Shown: positions 26,764 to 37,211, numbered from the stretch's first letter. The stretch: 64,000 bases of DNA from CAWFXC01 sp963819735 (GCA_963819735.1 CAWFXC010000003.1:62001-126000), one strand, 5' to 3'. Translations and numbers: made by a program. The notes: generated by a model from the sequence alone, not told the origin.

Positions 26764-27720
26764 TCATCCCATCGGGACACGGGACCCGCCTCCTCGACCC
26801 GGTGGGTGCGCGACCGCCGCGTGGTCACTCGGCCAGTTCGGTTGCAAGAGATGCCAGTCGGTGGGGGCGGTCCGGATGAGGTCCTCGAAGCGGTGCGCCA
26901 CGCTTTGGGTGATGCGGGCGAGGTCGTCGCGGAGGCGGCCCTCCCGGGCACTCGGTACCGGCGGGAGGATCTGCGCCCGATGGCGCCCGTGCGGGCGGAA
27001 GTAGCAGCCCACCGGGATCAGCGGCACGCCACCGCGCAGCGCGACCAGCGCGGGCCCGCCGGGCAGCGTGGTGCGTTCGCCGAAGAACTCGACCTCGATG
27101 CCATCGCCCGTGAGGTCGCGATCGCAGAGCAGGCACACCACCTCGTTGTTGCCTGCGGCGGCCAGCACCTCGGTGCCGGCCGTCGGCGACAGCGCGACCA
27201 CCCGCATCCCGAGCCGGCGGCGGGTCTCCACGAACCACTCGAACAGCTCCGGCGGCTCGACCGGTTCGGCGACGACCGTGACGCGGAACCCCTGGAGTGC
27301 GAGCCACGCGCCCGCGTGGTCCCAGTTCCCGAGGTGCGGGAGCGCGAGGACGGCGCCGTGGCCCGCCGCCACCGCGGCTTCGATGTGCTCGATGCCGTCG
27401 CACGCGAAGTGATCCTCGATCCAATCAGGGGTGGCACTCGGCAACCGGAACAGCTCGTAGAAGTAGCGACCGTACGACTCGAAGGTGGCGGTGACCGCGT
27501 GCTGCAACGCGTCACCACCGAACCCGGCTCCGTAGACGCGCCGCAGGTTGCGCTCGACCTGACGACGACGTTCGGCGAGCACGACCGGGGCGGCCTGCGC
27601 CACGCCTTTGGCCAACGGCGCCCCGAGCGGTTCGGGGATCAGGCGGGCGATCTCCGCGCCGGCGCGGTACGCGAGGTACGGCGCGCGCTTGGGAAGCTTC
27701 GGCGACAGCCGGGAAGACAA
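26764..27720 (-). CDS. Phosphatidylinositol mannoside acyltransferase-like (LpxL/HtrB fold)
   Basis: About 318 residues. Lysophospholipid acyltransferase fold: VERNLRRVYG, SYGRYFYELFRLP, the HxxxxD-type motif in ALPHLGNWDHAGAWL, VVCLLCDRDLTGDGIEVEFF and PGGPALVALRGGVPLIPVG. In actinobacteria this family member (PatA) acylates PIM1/PIM2. Context pgsA-this-pimA supports that role. No ATG/GTG start is obvious: TTG at 27720, or CTG at 27771 overlapping the pgsA stop, are candidates. Confidence 0.82.
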   Translation of the reverse strand: MSSRLSPKLPKRAPYLAYRAGAEIARLIPEPLGAPLAKGVAQAAPVVLAERRRQVERNLRRVYGAGFGGDALQHAVTATFESYGRYFYELFRLPSATPDWIEDHFACDGIEHIEAAVAAGHGAVLALPHLGNWDHAGAWLALQGFRVTVVAEPVEPPELFEWFVETRRRLGMRVVALSPTAGTEVLAAAGNNEVVCLLCDRDLTGDGIEVEFFGERTTLPGGPALVALRGGVPLIPVGCYFRPHGRHRAQILPPVPSAREGRLRDDLARITQSVAHRFEDLIRTAPTDWHLLQPNWPSDHAAVAHPPGRGGGSRVPMG

Positions 27721-27767
27721 CGTCGTGGGCGGGCGAGGTGGTGGCGGGCGAGGCGCGTCGGCGCGGC

Positions 27768-28490
27768 TCAGCGCCGACGCGGCGTCGAACCCGACCGTCC
27801 GACCTTCTCCGTCTGCGGGCGATGGGCCGCCCACCACTGGGCGAGCCCACCGGCGCGTGGCTCGTCGGTACCCGACGCACCCGATCGCCGCTGATGGCGC
27901 GTGCGGCGCGGTCGCTCCGGGGTGGCTTGGCGCCACACCTTCACGAACCGCTGCACGGCGGTGAGCGCAGTGAGCGCGAGCATCACCCAGAGCATGGGCA
28001 CGAGGATGTTGAACGCGAGGCCGATGCCCAGGAGCACCAGGCGCTCGGCCCGTTCCATCAGGCCGCCGCGCGCCTGGAATCCGAGCGATTCGGCGTGGGC
28101 CCGCTCGTAGGTGATGAGCATCGAGAGCGCCAGAACTGCGAGCACCAGCACCGGCAGACGCGGGCTCTGGTCGGAGAGGTACCACGCGAGACCGCAGAAG
28201 ATCGCCGCGTCGGCGATGCGGTCGCAGACCGAGTCGAAGAACGCGCCGCGGGGACCGGCCCGGCCGCTCTGACGCGCCACCGAACCGTCGAGGATGTCGG
28301 GCAGACCCGTGAGGATCACGCCGAACACGCCGAGGAGCAGATGGCCGTCGGCGATCGCGAAGGCGGTGGCGACCGCGAACGCGAGGCCGATGACCGTGAG
28401 ACTGTCGGCCGTGATTCCGGCGCGGATCAGACCCTGACCAACGGGTTCGAGCCCCCGCTCGACCGTCGCGCGCCAGCGTCCGTCGAGCAT
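27768..28490 (-). CDS. pgsA: CDP-alcohol phosphatidyltransferase, probable phosphatidylinositol(-phosphate) synthase
   Basis: 240 residues, multi-pass membrane enzyme. The family catalytic motif D-G-x2-A-R-x8-G-x3-D-x3-D is complete at D68-D90 (DGSVARQSG, GAFFDSVCDR). First in the operon with the PIM acyltransferase and PimA, so the alcohol acceptor is most likely inositol phosphate. ATG at 28490 with GGAGGA eight bases upstream fixes the start. The C-terminus is Arg/Pro/Gly-rich. Divergent from the EF-G-like gene. Confidence 0.87.
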   Translation of the reverse strand: MLDGRWRATVERGLEPVGQGLIRAGITADSLTVIGLAFAVATAFAIADGHLLLGVFGVILTGLPDILDGSVARQSGRAGPRGAFFDSVCDRIADAAIFCGLAWYLSDQSPRLPVLVLAVLALSMLITYERAHAESLGFQARGGLMERAERLVLLGIGLAFNILVPMLWVMLALTALTAVQRFVKVWRQATPERPRRTRHQRRSGASGTDEPRAGGLAQWWAAHRPQTEKVGRSGSTPRRR

Positions 28491-28566
28491 GTGCTGCAAG
28501 TCCTCCGTGGGAAACTGTCCTGCTGAGGGTACCACCCGGCCCCGCGGAGTTGGCGCTGCCCGCCGA

Positions 28567-28585
28567 CCCGTTCCGCCGGAACGGG
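28567..28585. promoter_or_regulatory. Inverted repeat between divergent pgsA and EF-G-like genes
   Basis: CCCGTTCC and GGAACGGG are perfect 8-bp arms separated by three bases. It sits in the divergent promoter region, about 30 bases upstream of a TAGAAT box (28614-28619) that could be the -10 of the plus-strand gene. Candidate operator; no regulator is identified. Confidence 0.4.
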
Positions 28586-28651
28586 CCCCGGGCACGGACC
28601 GACGGCACCTGCGTAGAATCAGCGCGAGGACGCGCGACCCGGGGGGTACCG

Positions 28652-30679
<2,028 letters not shown>

Positions 30680-30751
30680 CCCAGGGCGTGTCACCCCGGC
30701 GCGCCGCGACCGTTGCCGGCCGGGGAATGCCGGGTGGCGGACGCGTGTTCT

Positions 30752-30829
30752 AAAGAGAGGCCCGCCGCGCCGGCGTGACCAGGGAGTCCCTGCCCCTCCC
30801 CCTCCGCCTGCGCGCGGGCCTCTCTTTTT
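30752..30829 (+). terminator. Strong rho-independent-type terminator after the EF-G-like gene
   Basis: Arms AAAGAGAGGCCCGC and GCGGGCCTCTCTTT (14 bp) close a loop that contains a smaller AGGGA/TCCCT hairpin, and the 3' arm runs into a T tract. The A-rich 5' flank means it could also work on the minus strand. Confidence 0.8.
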
Positions 30830-31162
30830 GACCACCTACGCTTCATTTGCGGCGTGGCGTCACCACTCTCTGCGGTATTTGGACCACGGAAATGGTCACG
30901 GGACGAGGTCGGCGAGGGCGTGACCGCGGTCACCCGGTCCCGAAAAACCACGGATCGTCACGCGCGCGCGGCTCGTGACCGTGTAGCGTCGCACCGGTCG
31001 GACCAAGGGTCGGTCCGCCACACTCTCGTCGGTCGTTGGCTTGGGAGGCTGAACGGCTGGCAGGTACGAGGGTGCTGGCGTAGCTAGGCAGGCAATTTCA
31101 CGAGTAGCTCGCGCATGGGGACGCCGCCTCGGCGTTCCTGGGGCACATTGGAGGACGGGCAC
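30830..31162 (+). promoter_or_regulatory. Leader/promoter region of the secreted protein gene, with a CRP-like palindrome
   Basis: 333 bases without a gene. A perfect 14-bp palindrome GTGACCGCGGTCAC lies at 30920-30933 and matches the GTGA-N6-TCAC core of Crp/GlxR-type sites. A second short hairpin (ACGCCG/CGGCGT) is near 31120. No riboswitch or tRNA was recognised. The downstream gene has GGAGGA at 31150-31155. Confidence 0.4.
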
Positions 31163-31642
31163 ATGAAGAAGACCATCGCCGCTTTCGCAGTCGCTGCTGC
31201 CGCGTCTGTCGGAATGCTCGGGCTGTTCGCCGGCTCGGCCGGCGCGCACGACGCGCCGATCAGTTACGACTGTTTCAACGTGACGGTGCAGTTCCAGGAC
31301 TTCGCGTCGAACGGTACCGGCGTGAACACCGCGACCGTAACGGTCGACGGGGCAGTCACCAACGTCTCGTTCACCACCGCCAACCACACGACGGTCGTCC
31401 CGCTGGTCAGCCACAGCGGTGACCCGAGCGTGGTGGTAACGGTCGCGTGGCACGGCTTCGACGGCAACGTCGGATCCAACTCGTCGACGTTCCCGACGGC
31501 CAACTGCGTCGCACCGGCGTCGACCACCACGACGGTCGCGCCGACCACGACCATCCCGACCAACGTGTCGCCGGCCGAGGTCGTGAAGCCCACGGCGACG
31601 GTCGCGGCCGCGGTCGTGGTTGCGCCGGCGTTCACGGGCTGA
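31163..31642 (+). CDS. Secreted protein of unknown function with Thr-rich tail
   Basis: 159 residues. Clear signal peptide (MKKTIAAFAVAAAASVGMLG, cleavage likely after GSAGA), then a beta-rich domain with two Cys (about 100 residues) and a Thr/Pro/Ala-rich C-terminus ending APAFTG. That ending resembles a sortase-like sorting motif but the usual following membrane helix and basic tail are missing. ATG with GGAGGA seven bases upstream. A hairpin without T tract (31667-31703) follows. No known family recognised. Confidence 0.75.
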   Translation: MKKTIAAFAVAAAASVGMLGLFAGSAGAHDAPISYDCFNVTVQFQDFASNGTGVNTATVTVDGAVTNVSFTTANHTTVVPLVSHSGDPSVVVTVAWHGFDGNVGSNSSTFPTANCVAPASTTTTVAPTTTIPTNVSPAEVVKPTATVAAAVVVAPAFTG

Positions 31643-31666
31643 CCACCGCTCGACCGATATTCGAAG

Positions 31667-31703
31667 CGACGACCGTCCGGGCCTCGTGCCCGGGCGGTCG
31701 TCG
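31667..31703 (+). terminator. Hairpin after the secreted protein gene
   Basis: Two 15-base arms (31667-31681 and 31689-31703) pair with one G-T mismatch around a 7-base loop. There is no T tract after it, so it may be an RNA 3' end stabiliser rather than an intrinsic terminator. Confidence 0.55.
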
Positions 31704-31746
31704 TTCGCGCCCGGGATCGACAGCACCGTTGGATTAGGCTCGAGCC

Positions 31747-32040
31747 ATGGATGTAGGCCCCACCGAACTGCTCATCGTCCTCGCAGTGGTGCTCCTGCTC
31801 TTCGGCTCCAAGAAGCTTCCCGAACTCGCCCGGGGCATGGGCCAGGCTTCGAAGGAGTTCCGCAAGGGCCTGCACCTCGGTGACGATGACGAGACCAGCG
31901 CTGCTACCACGGCCCCCAGCGCGGCTCCGGCACCGGCTCCCGCTCCCGCTCCCGCTCCCGCGCCGACACCATTGGCGTCCACGGGTGACGACGGCGGCGT
32001 GAAGCCGCTGGCCGATCCCGAAGCGCCGTCGCCGAACTGA
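31747..32040 (+). CDS. tatA: Sec-independent translocase subunit TatA
   Basis: 97 residues. Short N-terminal membrane helix (TELLIVLAVVLLLFG), the FGSKKLPELARGMGQASKEF hinge and amphipathic helix typical of TatA, then a Pro/Ala repeat tail. TatA forms the protein-conducting pore for twin-arginine substrates; TatB/TatC genes are not in the window. Converges on a minus-strand membrane protein gene. Confidence 0.92.
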   Translation: MDVGPTELLIVLAVVLLLFGSKKLPELARGMGQASKEFRKGLHLGDDDETSAATTAPSAAPAPAPAPAPAPAPTPLASTGDDGGVKPLADPEAPSPN

Positions 32041-32074
32041 GACGGCCCCGAACTGAGACGACCGAGGGGCGACG

Positions 32075-32653
32075 CTACGCCGGTCGGGGGATCTCCTCGA
32101 GGCCGTACTGCGACCAGTCCTCGGGGTTCGGCTCCGTGTACTCGCCCATGACCGAGCCGTCGACGGCGTCGAGCTCGACCAGGCCCCGCATCGTGGGCGG
32201 CGAATCGGCGCTGTAGAGCAGGATCCGCCACACCGGCCTCGCCCGCAGGCCTCGCCAGGCCAGCTGGGCACTGGAGTGACCGACGGCGAAGCCCACCGTG
32301 CGCGACGCGATCAGCAGCGCCTCGGTCTGGTCGACCGCGAGCGGCCACGCCGCCGCGAAGTGGTAGGCGGAGACGAGGGCGAGGAAGATCGCCGCGGCGA
32401 GGAGCCCGCCGTTGCTCGACGCGAGCCAGCCGAGCAGGCAGACGACGGCCAGGATCGCGTACATGGTCGCCGGGATGCGGCGCCGGCGCATGGTCGGGAA
32501 CAGGTAGGGCCCGACGTAGGCGGTGACGTCGAGCTCCTCCGGCAGCTGGTCGCCCTCGGGTGCCGCGGCGTCCGTCGAGACGTCCGGCGAGGTACCCGGC
32601 AGGGCATCCGGGCCGTCGACCGGCGCGGTGTCGAGCGGGTGGTCGTCGGTCAC
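32075..32653 (-). CDS. Hypothetical membrane protein
   Basis: 192 residues. An acidic N-terminus (about 55 residues), a YVGPYLFPTMRRRRIPATM motif, two membrane segments (AILAVVCLLGWLAS and LAAAIFLALVSAYHFAAAWP) and a soluble C-terminal domain of about 80 residues (VGFAVGHSSAQLAWRGLRAR, WRILLYSADSPPTMRGLVEL). I do not recognise the family. GTG start at 32653. Last gene of the mshC-thrS-HIT direction, converging with tatA. Confidence 0.7.
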   Translation of the reverse strand: MTDDHPLDTAPVDGPDALPGTSPDVSTDAAAPEGDQLPEELDVTAYVGPYLFPTMRRRRIPATMYAILAVVCLLGWLASSNGGLLAAAIFLALVSAYHFAAAWPLAVDQTEALLIASRTVGFAVGHSSAQLAWRGLRARPVWRILLYSADSPPTMRGLVELDAVDGSVMGEYTEPNPEDWSQYGLEEIPRPA

Positions 32654-32679
32654 CGCGCGACCGTACCCGCGGCCGTCGG

Positions 32680-33192
32680 TCAGGTGGAGATCGAGGGCCA
32701 GGCGGCGCGGAGCTTGTCGAAGCTCGTGGTCAGGCTCTCGGGGAGGACCCGGGCTTCGGCCACCGTGGTCATGAAGTTGGTGTCGCCGTTCCAGCGGGGC
32801 AGGACGTGCACGTGCACGTGGCCGGGGATCCCCGCACCGGCGGCCCGGCCGATGTTGGCGCCGACGTTGATGCCGTCGGGCCGGTAGGCGACGTCGACCG
32901 CGAGGTTGGCGTCCTGCACCAGGGCCATGACCGCGCCCGCTTCGGCGCGGGAGAGCCCGGCCAGGCTCGACTCGTGGCGCAACGGCGCCACCATGAGGTG
33001 GCCCGAGGTGTACGGGTACGCGTTCAGCACCGCGAACGCGTGGTCGTTGCGGGCGAGCACGAGCACCTCGTCGGGGTCCGACGACGCGAGCCGTTCGAAG
33101 AGGCAGCCGTCGGCATCGGCGGGCGGCGGTTGGGTGGCCACCCCGTCGATGTAGGACGACCGCCAACCCGCCCAGATGCGCTCGAGGGTCAT
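32680..33192 (-). CDS. HIT-family hydrolase/phosphorylase (Ap4A-type)
   Basis: 170 residues. Histidine-triad motif GHVHVHVLPRW; N-terminus MTLERIWAGWRSSYI and NAYPYTSGHLMVAPLRH. The actinobacterial member adjacent to thrS is known in mycobacteria as a diadenosine tetraphosphate phosphorylase, and the synteny (thrS-HIT) is the same, so that activity is likely. ATG at 33192, four bases after the thrS stop. Confidence 0.87.
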   Translation of the reverse strand: MTLERIWAGWRSSYIDGVATQPPPADADGCLFERLASSDPDEVLVLARNDHAFAVLNAYPYTSGHLMVAPLRHESSLAGLSRAEAGAVMALVQDANLAVDVAYRPDGINVGANIGRAAGAGIPGHVHVHVLPRWNGDTNFMTTVAEARVLPESLTTSFDKLRAAWPSIST

Positions 33193-33196
33193 GCGC

Positions 33197-35200
33197 TCAC
33201 GCGGTGACCCGGTTCGACACCTCGTCGAGGACGCGGGCGGCGAAGTCGTCGACCGAGACGCCACGCTCCGGGTGGTCGCTCCCCCGCCGGTTCACGCCGA
33301 CGGTGCCGTGCTCGACGTCGTCGTCACCGACCACGAGGATGTAGGGCACCTTCTCCATCTTGGTGCGGCGAATGCGCGCGCCGAGGCTGTCGGCGTGGGC
33401 GTCGATCAACTCGACCCGCAGGCCGTCGGCGCGGAAGCGGTCCACCAACTGCTGCGCGTACTCGTCGTGGCGATCGGCCACCGGCAGCACCGTGACCTGC
33501 ACCGGTGCCAGCCACACCGGGAACGCGCCGGCGTAGTGCTCGGTGAGAATCGCGAAGAAGCGTTCGATCGTGCCGAACAACGCCCGGTGGATCATGATCG
33601 GCCGGTGGCGCTCATTGTCGGCGCCGACGTACTCGAGATCGAAGCGCTGCGGCATCTGGAAGTCGAGCTGGATGGTCGACATCTGCCACGTGCGGCCGAT
33701 GGCGTCGCGCGTCTGCACCGAGATCTTGGGCCCGTAGAACGCGCCGCCGCCTTCGTCCATCACCAGCTCGAGGTCGCCGGCGAGCGCGACCGAGCGCAGC
33801 GCCTCGGTGGCCTCGACCCACTCCTCGTCGGTCCCCACCGCCTTGCCCGGGGGCTTGGTGGAGAGCTCGAGGTAGAAGTCGTCGAGGCCGTAGTCGCGCA
33901 GCACGCCGAGCACGAACTCGAGCGCGGCGGTGAGCTCGGGCACGACCTGCTCGCGCGTGCAGAAGATGTGGGCGTCGTCCTGGGTCATGCCGCGCACGCG
34001 CGTGAGGCCGTGCACGACGCCCGACTTCTCGTAGCGGTACACCGTGCCGAACTCGAAGAGCCGCAACGGCAGCTCGCGGTAGGAGCGCATCCGGCTGCGG
34101 TAGATCAGGATGTGGAACGGGCAGTTCATCGGCTTGAGGTAGTACTCGGTGCCGCCGTCGAGCTCCATGGGCGGGAACATGCCGTCGGCGAACCAGTCGA
34201 GGTGGCCGGACGTCTCGAACAGCTGCGCCTTCGTGATGTGCGGGCTGTTGACGAACTCGTAGCCGGCTTCCTCGTGCCGCCGACGCGAGTAGTCCTCCAT
34301 CACCCGGCGAATGGTGCCGCCCTTCGGGTGGAACACCGCGAGGCCCGAACCGATCTCCTCGGGGAACGAGAAGAGGTCGAGCTCGGCGCCGAGCTTGCGG
34401 TGGTCGCGCTTCTCGGCTTCCTCGAGCCGGTGCAGGTGTTCCTCGAGCGCGGCCTTCGACTCCCACGCGGTGCCGTAGATGCGTTGCAGCATGGGGCGCT
34501 TCTCGTCGCCCCGCCAGTACGCGCCGGCGACCTTGGTGAGCTTGAACGCGCCGAGCCGTTTGGTCGACGGCACGTGCGGGCCGCGGCAGAGGTCGACGAA
34601 CTGGTCGGCCGGGTACTCGCCCGTGGGGGTCCGCGGGTTGCGGTACACCGAGATGACGTTGCCGTCGCCGACCTCGTGGTCGTCGGACGGATCGACGCGC
34701 TCGATGATCTCGACCTTGTAGGGCTGGTCGGCGAACACGTTCACCGCCGCGTCGTGGCCGAGCTCTTCGCGCACGAACGGTTCGTCGGCGGCGACGATCT
34801 GGCGCATGCGGGCCTCGATGCGCGCGAGGTCGTCGTCGGAGAAGTGCGCACCGTTCGGGAGCTCGAAGTCGTAGTAGAAGCCATCCTCGATGGCGGGGCC
34901 GATGGCGTACTTGGCGCCGGGGAACAGATCGGTGACGGCCTGCGCCATCACGTGCGCGGTCGAGTGGCGGAGCACCTCACGACCGTCGACGGAGTCGGGG
35001 GTGATGATCGCGACGCGGGCGTCGTGCTCGATCGGTCGGCTGAGGTCGAACCACTCGTCGGCGTACCCGTTCCCGGAGACCCGCGCCGCCAGTGCCGCCT
35101 TGGCCAGACCCCGGCCGATGGAGCCGGCGATCTCACCGGCGGTGACGCCCTGCTCGTATTCGCGCGTGCTGCCGTCGGGCAGGGTGATGGTGATCTGCAT
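33197..35200 (-). CDS. thrS: Threonyl-tRNA synthetase
   Basis: 667 residues, full length. N-terminal TGS domain (ITLPDGSTREYEQGVTAGEI), editing domain with HSTAHVMAQAV and DGFYYDFELP, class II core with zinc-site Cys in LKPMNCPFHILIY, motif 2 RYEKSGVVHGLTRVRGMTQD, motif 3 HRALFGTIERFFAIL, and the C-terminal anticodon-binding domain. Upstream region of 90 bases to mshC contains repeated GCGTTTCGG sequences. Confidence 0.97.
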   Translation of the reverse strand: MQITITLPDGSTREYEQGVTAGEIAGSIGRGLAKAALAARVSGNGYADEWFDLSRPIEHDARVAIITPDSVDGREVLRHSTAHVMAQAVTDLFPGAKYAIGPAIEDGFYYDFELPNGAHFSDDDLARIEARMRQIVAADEPFVREELGHDAAVNVFADQPYKVEIIERVDPSDDHEVGDGNVISVYRNPRTPTGEYPADQFVDLCRGPHVPSTKRLGAFKLTKVAGAYWRGDEKRPMLQRIYGTAWESKAALEEHLHRLEEAEKRDHRKLGAELDLFSFPEEIGSGLAVFHPKGGTIRRVMEDYSRRRHEEAGYEFVNSPHITKAQLFETSGHLDWFADGMFPPMELDGGTEYYLKPMNCPFHILIYRSRMRSYRELPLRLFEFGTVYRYEKSGVVHGLTRVRGMTQDDAHIFCTREQVVPELTAALEFVLGVLRDYGLDDFYLELSTKPPGKAVGTDEEWVEATEALRSVALAGDLELVMDEGGGAFYGPKISVQTRDAIGRTWQMSTIQLDFQMPQRFDLEYVGADNERHRPIMIHRALFGTIERFFAILTEHYAGAFPVWLAPVQVTVLPVADRHDEYAQQLVDRFRADGLRVELIDAHADSLGARIRRTKMEKVPYILVVGDDDVEHGTVGVNRRGSDHPERGVSVDDFAARVLDEVSNRVTA

Positions 35201-35293
35201 CGGCGGCCGACGTTACCAGTGGCGATCGCGCGCCCTCGGGCGTTTCGCATCGGCGTTTCGGACCGGCGTTTCGGTCCGGCGTTGCGACCCCGC

Positions 35294-36496
35294 TCAGGCC
35301 GGGCCACCGCCGCCCGGGACGATCGGGCGGTGGAGGTCGACGCCGAGGAGGGCACCCAGCTCGTGCAGCGCCGCGGGCGCCGACGCGTCGCCGCCGCCCG
35401 ACAGGATCGCGCTGGCGAGGTCGTCGAGCGCTTCCAATGCGCGCGGGGCGTCGAGGTCGTCGTCGATGGCGGCGCGGACGCGCGCGGCGAACGGGCGGGG
35501 GTCGGCACCGTCGGGCCGCTCCGACGCCGCGACCAGGCGCCGGAGGAGCGCGGTGCCCTCGTCGAGATCGGTGTCGTGCCACTCGAAGCCGGCGCGGTAG
35601 TGGTGCCGCATCAGCGCCAGCCGGATCGCGCGCGGGTCGGCCCGCTTCAGGAGATCGCTGACGAACACGAGGTTGCCGAGCGACTTCGACATCTTCTCGC
35701 CCTCGTAGCTGACCATCGCCGAGTGCACCCAGTGCCGGGAGAAGGGCAGGCCGGTGATGCTCTCGCTCTGGGCGATCTCGCATTCGTGGTGCGGGAAGAT
35801 CAGGTCGGTGCCGCCGCCGTGGAGGTCGATGGTGGGCCCGAGCTCGGTCATCGCCATCACCGAGCACTCGACGTGCCACCCCGGCCGGCCGATTCCGAAC
35901 GGAGCCCGCCACGCGGGTTCGTCGGGCAGCGACTGCTGCCACAGCACGAAGTCGAGCGGGTCGCGACGATGGGGATCGTCGGGGTTGCCGCCGCGCGTGC
36001 GCGCCAACCGCACCATGTAGTCGCGGGAGTAGTGCGACAGCTCGCCGAACCGCGGGAAGGTCGACACGTCGAAGTAGACGGTGCCGTGCGTGAGGTAGGC
36101 GTGGCCGGCGTCGAGGAGCTGCCCCACCATCTCGATCATGCCGTCGATCGATTCGGTGGCGCGGGGCTCGGCGACCGGGGGCCGGGTGCCGAGCGCCTCC
36201 ATGTCGGCGCGGAAGCGGGTGAGCTCCGCCTCCGCCAGCTCGAGGTAGGGCACCCCGAGCTCGCGCGCCTTGGGCAGGATCGAGTCGTCGACGTCGGTGA
36301 CGTTGCGCACCATGCGCACCTCGTGACCGAGCTCCTCGAGCCGGCGGATCAGGAGGTCGTACGTGAGGTACGTCGCGGCGTGGCCGAGATGCGTCGAGTC
36401 GTACGGCGTGATGCCGCACACGTACATGCGCACGAGCGGGCCGACCTCGAGGGGTACCACGGCCCGCTGCGCGGTGTCGTAGACACGCGTGCTCAT
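35294..36496 (-). CDS. mshC: Mycothiol biosynthesis cysteine ligase MshC
   Basis: Joins cysteine to glucosaminyl-inositol in mycothiol synthesis. About 400 residues, CysS-like fold: zinc Cys C27 in YVCGITPYDSTHLGHAATYL, HLGH at 36-39, GWHVECSVMAM, GGGTDLIFPHHECE and KMSKS at 268-272. The THLGHAATYLTYDL sequence and GGGxDLIFPHHE distinguish MshC from CysS (CGPTVYDxxHxGNxR). Short spacing (25 bases) to npdG suggests co-transcription. Start ATG at 36496; longer in-frame starts would overlap npdG. Confidence 0.88.
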   Translation of the reverse strand: MSTRVYDTAQRAVVPLEVGPLVRMYVCGITPYDSTHLGHAATYLTYDLLIRRLEELGHEVRMVRNVTDVDDSILPKARELGVPYLELAEAELTRFRADMEALGTRPPVAEPRATESIDGMIEMVGQLLDAGHAYLTHGTVYFDVSTFPRFGELSHYSRDYMVRLARTRGGNPDDPHRRDPLDFVLWQQSLPDEPAWRAPFGIGRPGWHVECSVMAMTELGPTIDLHGGGTDLIFPHHECEIAQSESITGLPFSRHWVHSAMVSYEGEKMSKSLGNLVFVSDLLKRADPRAIRLALMRHHYRAGFEWHDTDLDEGTALLRRLVAASERPDGADPRPFAARVRAAIDDDLDAPRALEALDDLASAILSGGGDASAPAALHELGALLGVDLHRPIVPGGGGPA

Positions 36497-36521
36497 CGAC
36501 GTGCGATCGGTGTCGGTGGGG

Positions 36522-37211
36522 TCACGGGTTACGTCGGGGTGCCGCGGCATCCTTGCGCGGCCCGATGCCGGCGAGGCGGAGCGTCGCCTCACCCTTGTGG
36601 CGCAGGTTGACCGTCAGCAGTGCAGCCGAGAACGCTTCGATGCCGACCGCGTTGGCGAGTGATCCGGCGTCGAGCCCGCGGAGGTCGGGGATGCCGTCGA
36701 TGAGCTCGAGGACGGTGGCGCGTGCGGCGTCGTCGTCGCCGGCGGCGAGCACGTCGCTCTCGAGCGGATGGTCGAGGTCGGCGAGTGCACCCGCGGGCAC
36801 GAGGTGGAACGCGGCCACGACGAACGAGCGGGGCGCGGCGGCCTGGACCGCGGCGGCGAGCGAACCCTCCGGCGGCAGGATCGGCCGGAACTCGCGGCCC
36901 TGCTTGACCAGCCCGTTGGCCATGGCGAGGACGACCTTGCCCGCGAGCTCGTCGGCCAGCGCGGCGGCGGTGGGCACCGCGGCATCCCAGACCGTCGCGT
37001 TCACCACGAGGTCGGTGGCGGTGGCCTCGGCGTTGGTGCCGGCCGTAAGCCCGGCGACCCGCTCGCCCCAGCGTTCCTGGAGCTCGCCGACCACGCCGGC
37101 CGCTCGCTCACTGTCTCGTGACCCGACGACGACCTCGTGGCCCACGCTCGCGAGCCGCGCTGCCATTCCCCGCCCGGCCGGACCGGTTCCCCCCAACACG
37201 CCAATCTTCAT
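36522..37211 (-). CDS. npdG: F420H2:NADP oxidoreductase (NADPH-dependent F420 reductase)
   Basis: 229 residues. Rossmann N-terminus KIGVLGGTGPAGRGMAARLA, NADP-binding GSRDSERA, and the family stretches DLVVNATVWDAA, ANGLVKQGREFRPILPPEGS, SFVVAAFHLVPAGALAD. Interconverts NADPH and reduced coenzyme F420, which implies an F420 system (compare the PPOX-type gene at 19750-20160). ATG at 37211. Upstream lie the palindromic elements. Confidence 0.9.
   Translation of the reverse strand: MKIGVLGGTGPAGRGMAARLASVGHEVVVGSRDSERAAGVVGELQERWGERVAGLTAGTNAEATATDLVVNATVWDAAVPTAAALADELAGKVVLAMANGLVKQGREFRPILPPEGSLAAAVQAAAPRSFVVAAFHLVPAGALADLDHPLESDVLAAGDDDAARATVLELIDGIPDLRGLDAGSLANAVGIEAFSAALLTVNLRHKGEATLRLAGIGPRKDAAAPRRNP

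Noticed and set aside
30830..31162. Cyclic-di-AMP (ydaO-type) riboswitch upstream of the secreted protein gene
   Set aside because: Structured and upstream of an exported protein, but none of the conserved ydaO sequence blocks could be identified.
32034..32060. Duplicate AACTGAGACG at the end of tatA as a functional repeat
   Set aside because: Two short copies only, easily explained by local slippage; no further support.
35294..36496. Cysteinyl-tRNA synthetase (CysS)
   Set aside because: The CGITPYDSTHLGHAATYL and GGGTDLIFPHHE sequences and the 400-residue length fit MshC; CysS has CGPTVYDxxHxGNxR and is longer.
33176..36610. Very long plus-strand open frame (over 1100 codons) antisense to thrS and mshC
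   Set aside because: It mirrors conserved minus-strand genes, is Arg/His/Glu/Val-rich low-complexity translation without domains, and arises from high GC at third positions.
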